NCBI RefSeq assembly: GCF_949628215.1 | Contig: NC_134286.1 | Coordinates: forward strand, 1,240,001 to 1,304,000 | Direction: 5' to 3' | DNA: 64,000 bases | Source: Phalacrocorax aristotelis | Lineage: Eukaryota; Chordata; Aves; Suliformes; Phalacrocoracidae | Shown here: positions 50,901 through 60,540 of the stretch, in pieces | Layout of the letters: each line of letters starts with the position of its first letter | Position numbering within the stretch: the stretch's first letter is position 1 | Notes under the pieces: generated by a model | What the model saw: the letters and a program-made list of their open reading frames with translations, nothing else | Told to the model about the DNA's origin: nothing | Database searches by the model: none | Made by a program: the position numbers and the translations under genes

Positions 50901-51160
50901 TCCCTGGATAAAATTTTGTACTGGTTTTTGCATGACGGACCAGAGAGGAAGCCAAAGCTTCTAGTGGTGGATTTACAGGGTGTCACTCTTCACCCGTGCC
51001 TGAGAGCACCACAGTGACATTAGCCCACCCTGAGAGGGGTAGGGCTTGTGTCAGCATTATCACCGCCTTAAATAAAGGCACGGAGGTAGCACCGAGATCA
51101 TCAAACACAGAGAGCAGCGCTGAGCCTTCCGAGATAGAGCCAGTCACCAGGCAGCGTGCA
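47901..51160. other. Intergenic region, first part
   Basis: Between the two convergent 3' ends I see no recognisable protein, no phased exons and no RNA gene. Open frames up to 170 codons on either strand lack family resemblance and have ordinary intergenic composition. Confidence 0.55.
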
Positions 51161-51164
51161 AGAG

Positions 51165-51435
51165 CTGAGGAAGGAGGGATGGAGACAGCGAAGCCGCCTC
51201 CTCCTCCCGCCGCTTGCTGCGTGCGAGGAGCTCCACCTCGCGTCCCAGCGGCGCCCCGGGCAGCCGCCAGCCCCGGCCCCGGGCCCCCGGCGCAGGGACC
51301 TGGCACGGTGCCGGGGGCTGATGCCAGTGACTGCAGAGCTGGGAGATTGCGTTTTCCTTTTGCTGCACATTTCCGGGTGGGCCCTGGCTTGCAACCCCCG
51401 CACAAACCCGGGTCAAACCCAGCAGGTAACGCAGG
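51165..51435. promoter_or_regulatory. Orphan CpG-rich patch between convergent genes
   Basis: About 20 CpG pairs fall within about 160 bp (51,170-51,330), unlike the flanks. An ATG at 51,179 with a purine at -3 opens METAKPPPPPAACC... and stays open to AACCCAGCAG|gtaacg at 51,424/51,425, a usable donor. It could be the first exon of an unannotated transcript, an enhancer-type CpG island, or chance. No matching second exon was found. Confidence 0.4.
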
Positions 51436-51545
51436 AAAACTCCAGAAGGAGGCAGAGTTAAAGGTGGTGCCAGACAAAAATCGTTCAATGCTCTTGCAGA
51501 GATCCTGACCTTTAAAAGATCTTTTCCGCTCACTTTGCATCAAGA

Positions 51546-51795
51546 TCATAGAATCACAGAATGTCATGAGTTGGAAGGGACGCACAAAGATCATCAAGTC
51601 CAACTTATCTCCCAAATTCACACCGTGTCTCTGAGGGCCTCGTCCAAGTGCTTCTGGAACATCACCAGGCTGGTGCCGTGATGCCTCCCTGGGGAGCCTG
51701 TTCCAGGGCTCCCCCACCCTCTGGGGGAAGAACCTTTCCTTAATGCCCAGCCTAACCCTCCCCTGATGCTTGAACATCCCCTTGGAAGGATGCTT
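51546..51795 (-). repeat. CR1 LINE fragment, 3' end, younger avian subfamily
   Basis: It begins 'catagaatcacagaatgtca', the reversed CR1 terminus, and runs through 'gttggaagggacgcacaaag', 'gtctctgagggcctcgtcca', 'ggggagcctgttccagggct', 'ccctctgggggaagaacctt' and 'cccagcctaaccctcccct'. This is the standard order of an avian CR1 3' UTR on the - strand. It is less diverged than the copy at 201-540, and 5'-truncated as usual. Confidence 0.92.
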
Positions 51796-52319
51796 GAACT
51801 TGGAGTTTCCAGCTCTTATTTCAAATCCAAAGAAGCACTTGTATGTCTGAAAGCGTTTGCCCTCCTCTCCCCCCAGCTGTAGCATTTGGTCTAATTAAAG
51901 GTATTACCTCTGTCTATACAAAATTTGTTTTTCACCCATCTAATCAGATACTTTTGTCACAGGCTGAAGCATCTCAAGGTGTGGAATTTTACTTAATATA
52001 TTGCCCACTAGCATAAACTTTTAATTACTTATTCAGGTATCGGGGGGCAGAGGGGAGTCGGGGGGAAGACAGCAAACAAACGAACAGGGGCACACTTTTC
52101 CTCACTCTTCCACAAGCTCAACTTCAGTCAAGCCAACTCTCCCTCCTCACCCCACTTCATTGTCTCCACATCTTTTGTCTTCACCAGTCCCTCCCAATGC
52201 CTTCAGCGAGGGAAGAGGTGGCACAGGAGGTCAGGGTATGTGCACAAAAGTTTCTTTCTGCCAGTCCTGCCTTCTTACTTATTTACTTCCAGTGTTCTTG
52301 GTTTCTTAGCTGTTACCTA

Positions 52320-52790
52320 TGCCCAAGGTTGATCCTGCAAGTCCCCCAGGGATGTCCCCACCCTAGGGTGGGTCACCCACGGGCTGCAGTCCCGCAGGGT
52401 TGTCCCTGCTCCAGCATGGGTCATCTATGGGCTACAGTCCCTTCAGAGGTGTGCTTCCTCTGGGATAGAGCACCTCCTTTCATGACCATTTATCAGGCTG
52501 GATCACCAACACTGTCCCCTTCCACCTGCCTCCTCCCATGTCTCCTTTTGCGCATGTTCCTTGTGTCTCCTACTCCTAGTGGCTTTATTGCACCTTCTTA
52601 AATATATTTGAGCGCAAGGGCCATATGCTCCTGTCACTGACGGGGCTTCTGGTGTGCAAGCAGATTTTACACCGGTCTCAGGGCCAGCTGGAAGGGGCTG
52701 TGACAGGCATAGAGCAGTTCCTGGCCTCCCAGACAGGGCAGCCCTGTGTCCCCCATCCCCTGCCCCAATCAAAACTCTGCAATTTATGCC
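52320..52790 (+). repeat. Degraded avian interspersed repeat, probably LTR-type
   Basis: Two to three imperfect copies of 'atgggtca...tatgggctacagtcccttcag' (about 52,360-52,450) are followed by 'cttcttaaatatatttgag' and a GC-rich tail. This order resembles a high-copy bird repeat that I recall by sight but cannot name. No coding remnant is present. It could also be a decayed local tandem duplication. Confidence 0.4.
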
Positions 52791-53165
52791 AAATAAAACT
52801 GTGAACTCTTTAATATAAGATAAGCATTTTTAAAATGTATACATCTTTTATGGGGTTGATACATTGCCTAAGAACAGTAACTTGTTGGTTTAAATTGGTT
52901 GCTAAACGTAGCCTGGGTTTTAACTAAACCCATAGGGAAGGTTTCTGTGCAGAACTGTGTGGAAGACTCGCTTATAGATCACGGGTTCTCTGCACCATTT
53001 AGATGGAAAGTTTGACATATTCACTCAAACACGAGGGGAAAATCCAGCCAAATAAAGTGGGACAACAGGATATTATACCTAAATTTCCAAACTCATTCTA
53101 TTCCAACCAGGCTCATGTTACCAGAAAAGTACATCTCATAGGTCTAAAAGCCTGATTATTAGAAT
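52791..53165. other. Intergenic AT-rich stretch beyond the ferredoxin 3' end
   Basis: It is AT-rich sequence without recognisable genes or repeats. AATAAA motifs on the + strand near 52,792 and 53,053 have no + strand gene to serve. Confidence 0.5.
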
Positions 53166-53171
53166 TTTATT
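53166..53171 (-). terminator. Candidate poly(A) signal of the ferredoxin gene
   Basis: TTTATT on + reads AATAAA on -. It is the first such motif I see below the stop codon and would give a 3' UTR of about 0.62 kb. The downstream GT-rich element is weak. A second AATAAA on - lies at about 52,584. Confidence 0.4.
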
Positions 53172-53788
53172 TGATGTATGTGGGAGCATAGCAGTTGGAA
53201 AATTTAATATTTGGAGAAAATAGCAGATCATGGCACATAATTCAGTGACATGTGGCATCTCAAATTCATATGAAGTGGTTCCCTCTTATAGGAAATGGCA
53301 GCATTCAAAGGGTTATCAGTATGTTCTTGCTAACCAAACTCAGCCTCTATCATCAAGCCAGTCAGCGCGCTGTCTTGTATTTGGAACAGCTATCTCTCCT
53401 TAAGCTTCCCAAATTGGGAAAAATCTGCTCTACAGTTAAAAAGCCAAGCCTTGCAGGATTCCCAGCAGTTACTCAGAATAGCAGAATTCCTTACATTTCA
53501 ATGGAGAGTGAGAGTCACATACAGCACAGATGTTTACTGTCATCCACCCAGGGAAATGTAAAGCCATATGCTTTAGTCCAGCTGAGCACTTAAGCACTTA
53601 AAACATATATCAAATACCCTAGCATTAAGCTTTGTTTGAATAAGAGATTTGCCAAACAGGCATTTATACTGCATCAGACCTTTATGGTCTTCTGCAGGCC
53701 AGCCACAAAAAGCAATAGTGTTAACCAAAAGCAAAGTACCCTGCCACACCTAAAATGAGGATGTGAGTTGTGCAGGAGTCGTTTCCAG
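53172..53788 (-). other. FDX1: Probable 3' UTR of the ferredoxin gene
   Basis: The stretch runs from the stop codon to the first - strand AATAAA. It contains no recognisable coding sequence. The 113-codon + strand frame at 53,252-53,593 has no family resemblance. Confidence 0.45.
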
Positions 53789-53909
53789 TTACTGTTTGCT
53801 TTGCTTTCCAACCTCCAGCTGCCTCCTGATGTCCGACACATCCATGGGGACTCTCACTGTCAGACCATCCATTGACTTCTTAATGCACACCTGGCAGCCA
53901 AGGCGAGAG
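53789..53909 (-). CDS. FDX1: Ferredoxin exon 4 (fourth cluster cysteine, C-terminus)
   Basis: On -, the acceptor is ttttttcctcag|C; the stop is TAA at 53,791-53,789. It encodes [20 protein letters not shown] and then [19 protein letters not shown], supplying C150. The tail after VRVP is the least conserved part and is dispensable in adrenodoxin. Confidence 0.96.
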
Positions 53910-56900
53910 CTGAGGAAAAAAAAAAACCAAAACATTAAGTGAAGCTCATCTTCACAGTAAAGAAAGAAATTCCCCACCCACATTGGGGTGTCTGGTCCAG
54001 GCTGGGTTTTCTCTAAAGGTCCTGTTAAAGGTCTCCTGTGCCCCAAGAGAAAGCAGCTCTAGAAGCACAACCTTAATACAGAATAAGTTCTGTCCCCTGG
54101 GAAACAGGTGTCAGCTGCTGAGACTCTGCCTCAGAGGCTTGAGCATCTGCTGTGGTCAGCAGGGAGGCTTACGTCTCAGTGAGGCCGTACGCCAAGTCCA
54201 GCATGTCCAGCTCTTCATCTGAGATGGCATCCAGCTTGTGGAAGGTGTCCTTCTCAAAGATGAGGTGACAGGTGGAGCAGGCTAATGTCCCTTCACACGC
54301 ACCTGGTGGAGACACGAGGGAGTGACAGCAAATCGGAAAAAACACAGGGGTGAGAGAGACCACCTTCAGGAACAGTGTGAGAAAGGTCCTTTAACAGACC
54401 TGCAGCATGTCAAAAGAGATGCCAGAAAACACAACAGATGGATGCAGATTTCAGCCTGCCTCTTCTCTGGGAGCATCACAATCAGTTGTCAAACTTGTGT
54501 GTCAGCTCTAACCAGCCACCCACACTGACAGAGACCGCTGGAATGCCAGCGGTAACGGCGTGGAAATCACACGGCCGTCTCAGTGTGGTAAGCCAGCCCA
54601 GCAAGCAGCTGTCGGGGAAAAGAAGCCTGCTTCATGGGCTCAGCAGAACACAGCATCACATGCACGGTTTCCACGTACACTGTTCCCAGGTATTTCCATG
54701 TATACTATACCCAGGCACCCGCTGGTCACAGCACAGATGCATAAATCCTAAGAGCATGTACCCTTGTGCAACACCTACCAAATCCATCAATGGCCAAGTT
54801 TTGATTGACTACCACTTCCAGCAAACTCTGCCCTTCTTTGGCTGTGGCCGTAAGTCGCTCTCCATCCCGATTTATAAAATTCACCGTCACTTGGTCTGCA
54901 GAGCTGTAAGAAATGTTTGCAAAAAATCAGAGGATCCCACCCTTTCCTGCACACCCACCGTTGAGGTCTTTTGGCTGAGCAATGGAGACATTTGGAGGGA
55001 AACGTGCGCACAAATGCTTTCTAGGAGGATTACACCACGCATGTCAGAGAAGATTCAGGTCATCGGTTCTCAGTGGTGGGCAAATCTGAGTTGACCCAAA
55101 ATATTTCCCACTTTATCAAATGTCCCTCAGAATAAATGTTTAACTGCGCATGAACAAGCCCAGATGCTCTGCGTCCGCTGCCTCTGCTTGGGCTGGCTGG
55201 CGGAGGGAGCATTTGTAGGCAGGCAGAGAGCTGCAAGCCCTGCGATGTTAATCCTGGAGGGAGCGGTGTAACAACAAGGAAAGTGCTCAGGAGCAGACAC
55301 TAATCACGCAATAAGAGCTGTCGTTCACATTTTGCTTCCCCTTCCCAAGGGGATTACTTGAGGACTGTTCTTTTTCTGCTGCTTGTTCTTTAATGAGGTG
55401 CCCGCTCTTTCCCTGGACACAACCACAGAGAGCCTTGCTGTGACGAGATACGCTCAGCCCCAGCTTACAGAGTAACCATGCTGAGTAGCCTCCTCTGAGC
55501 TGATGTGATCCTCGCTCAGGAGAAATTGCTAGTTATTTTGACAGCCTGCAAGATCTAACCCGGTACAGAGTTAAGAACAAGGCCATCAGCATCTATTACT
55601 GCTGACTTGCGGAAACCACATCTACAAATAAGAGGGCAACAACAGCCACTTTACCTCCTCCAGACCAGGCTCTCCCCACCAGAGTGAAGGCTGCCACCCT
55701 GAACAGCGTTGTCAAGGATTTCTCACCAAGACACCATATTCTGAGATCATCTATTATATTTGCCAGAGGAAGCCCAGGAGCAGTGTTTTTTCTTATAGTG
55801 TACATACCCAAATGGTCACTTCGAAGCAGGAGGTCCCGGTTACCCAAAGGTCCCACCCACTGTGCTGAAACAGGGCAGCACCCTGGAGTCAGTGCTTATT
55901 CTGCCCAGTACATCTCCGTGTGTCACTGCCCAAGTACCCATCATCTCAAAGCCCAGGACATTCTCCAGTGGCAGAAGATGGGTCCATCTCTTCTCTTTCG
56001 TCAAGCTGGCAACGTGCACCACTCCCCCAGATCTCTGGAAAGATCCACCTCTGCCTCCCACAGCTGATAAACTCCCAAGCACTAGCAGTGTCAGCACTGC
56101 CCCACGGCCTTGCTGCTGTCGTTTCTGGCATAGAAAGAACAAACCACAGCCTTGAAGATAGAGTGAATTTTGCAGTGAGAACTGGCCAAGCTCAAAATTC
56201 CCTGATATTTCCCACTTACACAAGGCTGAGCGAAGCAGTATCCAGCTTCTTCCAATAAAAGTGCTGTTTTGTATAAAGCTCGGTAACACTTCTCCTGGAA
56301 ACCCGAGGGCCAGTTAAAGAAACAGCTCTGAGAATTTCTAGTATTACCTCCTGACTTCTTGCAATGTATCTGCAATATACACTGAATACAAACCATCACA
56401 GCGCCAGAGCCACACATCAGAGCAAACCCACCAGCCAAGGACACGCTGCAGAACCCATGCTCCTCTGTGCCAGGCATCCTCTTGGAAAGTCAGAGACTGG
56501 GAGGAAGAATTGGTTAAATGGGAATTGCCCCTGGTGTAGCAGCACCAGCAGCTGAAAGGATTTACCCCTGTCTGCTCATCCATCTCTGCTCTGTGGCGGA
56601 TGAAAATGAAGTGTGTGGAGATCTCTGCTGACTTCCTCTTAACGTTAAGCACAAAACTGTATAAGGATCAAGTATAAACAATTTCCTCTGCTCTTCCTTA
56701 ACTCACAAGAGGCAGAGGTGGAACACAGAGGATGAATGCAGCAGAATAGGAGACAGGAAAGAATTCTTGTAAAAATGTAACGGAAAAGGGCGAAGAAATG
56801 TTCTCCTCTTTCAAGTTTGCAGGTATCATTCATTCCACTTCATATAAGTCACAATCACCATCTAGATATAATCCCATCCACCTGCTGACAAATCATTGGA

Positions 56901-59900
56901 GTCTAAGCAATTCAGGATGCTGTTTCTTAAAAATGTTGTCACATGGACTTCACCAGCAAGACTTCAGGCACAGAAAATTCCAAGCAATTATCTCTTAGGA
57001 AAGCAAACCCCCACATTCTGTCAAAATTTGGAAGTGGAGAAAAGAGCTGAAACAATATTTTTTGCCTTCTCTGCTCTTTTGTTTTCAGCTGCATCTTGAT
57101 TCAGCTAGCAGGAGAACACAGGGGCCACTACACACTCACGCGAGGAGGCTGGCTTCCTGTTGTTCAGAAACCTTTGGCAGAAAACAATGGCTGGGCCATT
57201 AGTGTACAACAGGGTCCCCTGGTACGAAACCGGCTGTGAAGTTAGCATTGAGACCCCACTGCAGGGGGAAGAGTTTCCCACGTGCAGAATGGAAAGATCA
57301 CGTTGCAGTCCTGCACAGCCAGGCAGGACCACCCCATGTCCCAAAGCAAACAGCCAAAGAACATCTTTAAGACATTTCAGTCTCCTTCGTAGAGACACCC
57401 ACAGACATTTCTTTGTAAGTAGGTAATTTAAAGAATAGTTCTCAAATGCTGAAAGAAAACAAAACAACCCTGTCTATATTTTGTTGATTGGACCCGTTTA
57501 TTCGATTGTTATGGTCAATAGGCAGATTTCCTGGCAGTGTCGGTTTTACAGTTATGGGTAAAATAATTTGTTACACAATAGAAATAGTAAAGTCATAGGA
57601 CTTCACGTGATGCTGCAATTCTTCAACAGGGTAACGCAAGCTGGCTGCCTGCAGGCAGAGTGTGCTGGATCCAACAATCCCCAAAGCTTCACGCACGCTC
57701 ATTGACAGAAAACTTCGCCTGTGTGGTTTCTGAGGCACCTAGAGCTTCAGCAGGCATCACTCCTGGGAGGGTCTCTGCACCAGGCTCGCACAGAGGCTAG
57801 GGGGATTTGTTCCCCGCAGTTCCTCCTGGACACAGCCCCGCTTCGGCTGTTGCTGCCAGTTAAATGAGCTCCGAGGCAGCTGAGCTGCAGCAGGGACAGC
57901 ACGCAGGGTGTCGTTAGATACAACGAAGTATAGATGCAGATGCTATTGCCAGAGACCCCCTGGGTGACTTTGGAGAAGCCTGGGTGCAACAGTTCACCTT
58001 TGAGAGCAGGGACGGTGCCAAGTACTCCTGACCACGACACAGAGCACCTGTAAGCACCTTCTCTCCCTTCATTGGCTGTAGAGGAAATTTAAGCTGTATG
58101 CCTGTGTTCTTAGCATAGGCGCCTCTGTTCGGGGCATAAACCCAGCCTCATTACGCCCTGTTTTCGCTGTTCAGTTCAGTCATATCCCACAGCCCAACGC
58201 ACATACCGGCCTGGTTGTACTCCTGTCCCCCAAATAAGCTCAAGCCTCCTCTGGAGGCAACCTGCTTTGGGCACCCAAGGCTTCAGGAGAACCTGGAAAG
58301 AAAATCCGTACCTTTTATTTTCTATTTACCTTTTATTTTCTATTTACCTTTTATTTTCTATTTACCTTTTATTTTCTATTTACCTTTTATTTTCTATTTA
58401 CTTCTGAATTTGTTTATCAGTGTTTTTTGAAACTGAAAAAATTCCTTTCACATTTTGTTAAAAAATAATTTTGAACTGGGATTTTAAAAACAACTCGAAA
58501 TTAATTAGACTAAATTTTGCTTCATTTAGGCTGAACTATTTTAAACAATTTTACAATGGCATTACTGTCACAGGACTCAGTGTCAGAGCTTTGGAAGTTC
58601 TTATCAGGATGTGACAAACTCAGCACTGCAAGTTCAACACATCCCAAGTGATTATTCCCTTAAAGAAACAAACAAAAAAACACTCTCAAACTTCCTGCGA
58701 CACAGAGAACTAGTGAAGGGATTTCAAGAAGGTGGATCTTCTCCCTGTCAGTGTTTTTCCCTAAAAGATACTTTCCAAGGCTGTACAAAACAGCAAGATG
58801 CCTACAAGTACTGCCAGAGATAACTTCATAAGCAACAAACCAATTAGAAAGAAAACCCATTGATAATGAGTCTTCATAAATCCCATTAAGCAGGGCTATC
58901 AGTGTAACTTTTCTCTAAGGTCAGACAGCAAAATGGTTTATTGTATTTCCTGTGATGTTTCTTGGGGCTTTTTCTCAATGTGTAGCAGATTAGTCTGACC
59001 CAGGTCATACTGGCCTAGGACATCTACAAATTCCCTTTATTTTGCTCAGAGAAATGCAATCTCCTTCTGAATTATCCCCAAGGCACAGGCAGAGGGAAGG
59101 CTGGCAGGGACTCTGCAGTAGTTCCTGCCGCAGGAGTACTGATGAGCACCGTGCCAGGCAGCGGCTCGGGTCAGCCCCATCCTTTTGGCACATGGGGACA
59201 GCCTGCTGCTGCACCTTCAAGATTTCCTTCTGGAAGAGCGTCCAGCCTTCCTGGACCCCTTTGCCCTCCAGGACCGCCTCCCAAGGGACTGCCAAGGCAG
59301 CCTCTAAACAAGCCAAAGTCTGCCCCTCCAGACGGCCAGCTGGGAGGCCTCCACCCTGGCAGGGACCAAACGTGCTTAGAGGTGTTTCTAAACACAAGCT
59401 TCCGACCAGTCCCCGTCAGAGTTCAACTCTCACACTCAGCCACCATGCAAATGGTGCATCCTGTCCCAAGTAAGCAGTCAGCAAAGCCCGCCAGCAGTCA
59501 CCACCAGCCTTCGGCGCCTGGCAGGACCCCGGCGCTGCGGGCTCGTTCAGCCGCTCGCACCTGCGGCCACCGTCTCAGCAGCCGAGCATCAGCCTACCTC
59601 CTCTGCCTCCCTCTCAAGAAGGCATGCCAGCAAGGCACGAGAGCTTACGGTATGGCTTCCCGTAACCCAAAAGGAGCATGTTGCTCCCTGGAGCTGCAGA
59701 CATTGTCAGCTCCCTACTCTGCCTTGATAGCAGCCCGGACACGAAGAATTTTCAATTCCCAGAGCGACGCAGTGGTCATCCCAGCTTCCCCACAGCAGGA
59801 ATACAGCGGGCTCGTGGCACAGCTGTCCGATGCACCTTGCCCACCATGTCCATTCCTCAAAGGCTGGTGATGGGGCCCCAGAAGTCAATGAACTCTTGTG

Positions 59901-60352
59901 CCACCATCGTCTTCACGCTCTGCATCCAGGCCACTAGCTGTGGCCTCCACAGCTCCCACGGCAGAGAGAAGCATGTCTCGCACACTGGCCCCCTGCACCA
60001 CCTCCCTCCCGTCAGCATCTGCTTAGCCTACACTTCCTTGTCCACCACCTCCTGCAGGCCATGTTTCACACGGGCATCTCTTCTCCCTTCTGTGGGACAA
60101 GGCAGGGAAGTGCGTGCCCCTCCTGAAAAGGCCCTTCTGGACACAGCAAGGTCGGGTTCAGCATTTTACTCACCTCGGTTCCCCAGGGGCATCCTGGAGC
60201 TTGTGCGTGGAGCTGAAGCCTCTTCCTGACCCCTGCTTAGCTGGTGCGTGATGCTGCTCAGTCACCCCACAGAGATAAATAAAGCGGATTTTGCTCGCAT
60301 TCAGTCCACTTCGCAAGGGTCGCATAAGCCCCGAGATGCCTTGAGCTATCAT
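53789..60352 (-). CDS. FDX1: FDX1-type mitochondrial [2Fe-2S] ferredoxin (adrenodoxin or adrenodoxin-like), 184 aa
   Basis: The joined CDS on - is 60352-60174, 54903-54779, 54302-54173 and 53909-53789 (555 nt; 184 codons plus stop, the same length as the human FDX1 precursor). FDX1 carries electrons from ferredoxin reductase to mitochondrial P450s (steroid, bile-acid and vitamin D steps) and also supports protein lipoylation. The cluster ligands are C104, C110, C113 ([12 protein letters not shown]) and C150 (SRLGCQ). The acidic partner-docking helix [10 protein letters not shown] is intact. Residues 1 to about 50 are Arg/Lys-rich with one acid, typical of a matrix presequence; RGFSS at 44-48 fits a processing site. 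An in-frame TAG lies 18 codons upstream of ATG 60,352-60,350, which has A at -3. It is not FDX2, which lacks [12 protein letters not shown]. The C-terminal [17 protein letters not shown] differs from mammalian VRVPETVADARQS, so a paralogue is possible. Confidence 0.92.
53910..54172 (-). other. Ferredoxin intron 3
   Basis: A 263-bp GT-AG intron on -, with a run of T before the acceptor (A-run on + at about 53,916-53,925). Nothing else seen. Confidence 0.9.
54173..54302 (-). CDS. FDX1: Ferredoxin exon 3 (iron-sulfur loop and docking helix)
   Basis: On -, the acceptor is gtctccaccag|GT and the donor is GAGAC|gtaaga, entering in phase 1 and leaving in phase 2. It carries three of the four cluster cysteines in [10 protein letters not shown] and the acidic helix [16 protein letters not shown]. 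The segment [11 protein letters not shown] differs from the mammalian EDHIYEKLDAI. Confidence 0.97.
54303..54778 (-). other. Ferredoxin intron 2
   Basis: A 476-bp GT-AG intron on -. A + strand open frame that starts here (54,438) and runs through exon 2 is an antisense shadow. Confidence 0.9.
54779..54903 (-). CDS. FDX1: Ferredoxin exon 2 (N-terminal beta-grasp)
   Basis: On -, the acceptor is catttcttacag|C and the donor is GGATTTG|gtaggt, entering in phase 2 and leaving in phase 1. It encodes [30 protein letters not shown] and [11 protein letters not shown]. Human FDX1 has [20 protein letters not shown] and VVENNLDIDGF. Confidence 0.95.
58311..58400. repeat. Minisatellite, 5 perfect copies of an 18-bp unit
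   Basis: The unit ccttttattttctattta occurs five times without a mismatch (58,311, 58,329, 58,347, 58,365, 58,383). Because 18 is a multiple of 3, the open frame through it repeats a six-residue hydrophobic string; this is not a gene. Lack of divergence between copies points to recent expansion. Confidence 0.98.
59050..59400 (-). repeat. Decayed CR1 LINE coding fragment
   Basis: Two overlapping - strand frames together read [11 protein letters not shown], then [36 protein letters not shown]. These fit the stretch between the endonuclease and reverse transcriptase parts of avian CR1 ORF2. The change of frame near the GLFR segment and later stops show that the copy is dead. Confidence 0.7.
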
Positions 60353-60421
60353 GTTAGTTAGGGTCCTGCTCTGTGTCTCTTGGGCTGTCCTTTGTTGCAA
60401 GGCCAGCTAGATTAAGTAGAG
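60174..60421 (-). CDS. FDX1: Ferredoxin exon with start codon (mitochondrial presequence)
   Basis: The donor on - is AACCGAG|gtgagt at 60,174/60,173, a near-perfect match. Phase 2 joins to exon 2 as AG+C (Ser), as at the human FDX1 exon 1/2 junction. Coding covers 60,352-60,174: [20 protein letters not shown], then [10 protein letters not shown] and on to [17 protein letters not shown]. Upstream, a long pyrimidine tract and ccctctcag|C at 60,421 look like a 3' splice site, so this may be the second exon of the transcript. 60,421-60,353 would be 5' UTR. Confidence 0.8.
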
Positions 60422-60427
60422 CTGAGA

Positions 60428-60540
60428 GGGAGAAGAAAAAAAGAAAGAAAAAAAAAAGGAAAGAAAAAACTAGGACAGCCTCCCTGGGGGTGGAGGGAAG
60501 GAGGAGAGAGGGGAAGGAGGAGGCAAGGATGGACAGAGGG
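60428..60540. repeat. Homopurine (+) / homopyrimidine (-) tract
   Basis: Nearly all bases on + from about 60,424 to 60,467 and again from about 60,487 to 60,540 are A or G, broken by a short mixed stretch. On the - strand the proximal part is the pyrimidine run before the putative acceptor at 60,421. Confidence 0.8.

Larger units (their letters stand above)
54904..60173 (-). other. Ferredoxin intron 1 (about 5.3 kb)
   Basis: A GT-AG intron on - with donor gtgagt at 60,173 and acceptor ttcttacag at 54,904. It holds an 18-bp minisatellite (58,311-58,400), a decayed CR1 coding fragment (about 59,050-59,400) and a small CpG-rich patch (59,510-59,590). No exon of another gene is recognised. A CAAGGTC half-site (nuclear receptor NR5A-like) lies about 20 bp inside the donor, at 60,147-60,153. 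Confidence 0.7.

Noticed and set aside
50983-51885. 300-codon - strand frame
   Set aside because: It is a chance joining of a CR1 tail, the CpG-rich patch and flanks; no part resembles a protein family.
54173-54302. FDX2 (the other mitochondrial ferredoxin) as identity
   Set aside because: FDX2 has CEASLACSTCHVYV and a different C-terminus; this exon has [14 protein letters not shown] and the [10 protein letters not shown] helix of FDX1.
54438-55094. 218-codon + strand frame
   Set aside because: It lies antisense to ferredoxin exon 2 and intron 2; the - strand reading is clearly the coding one.
58215-58430. Small ORF with repeated FIFYLP units, like a hydrophobic repeat peptide
   Set aside because: It is produced by the 18-bp minisatellite, whose unit is a multiple of three; there are no other coding signs.
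59505-59595. CpG-rich patch as the ferredoxin first exon
   Set aside because: No - strand frame there gives a presequence ending in phase 2 at a donor, while 60,174 does so with a strong donor.
60147-60153. CAAGGTC as a functional steroidogenic-factor site for the ferredoxin
   Set aside because: It is a single 7-base match inside the intron, on the far side of the start exon; too short and not clustered.
60353-60400. Extension of the ferredoxin N-terminus by 16 codons (beginning QQRTAQ after a non-ATG codon)
   Set aside because: That extension would start at TTG; the first real ATG in frame is 60,352-60,350, with a good context.
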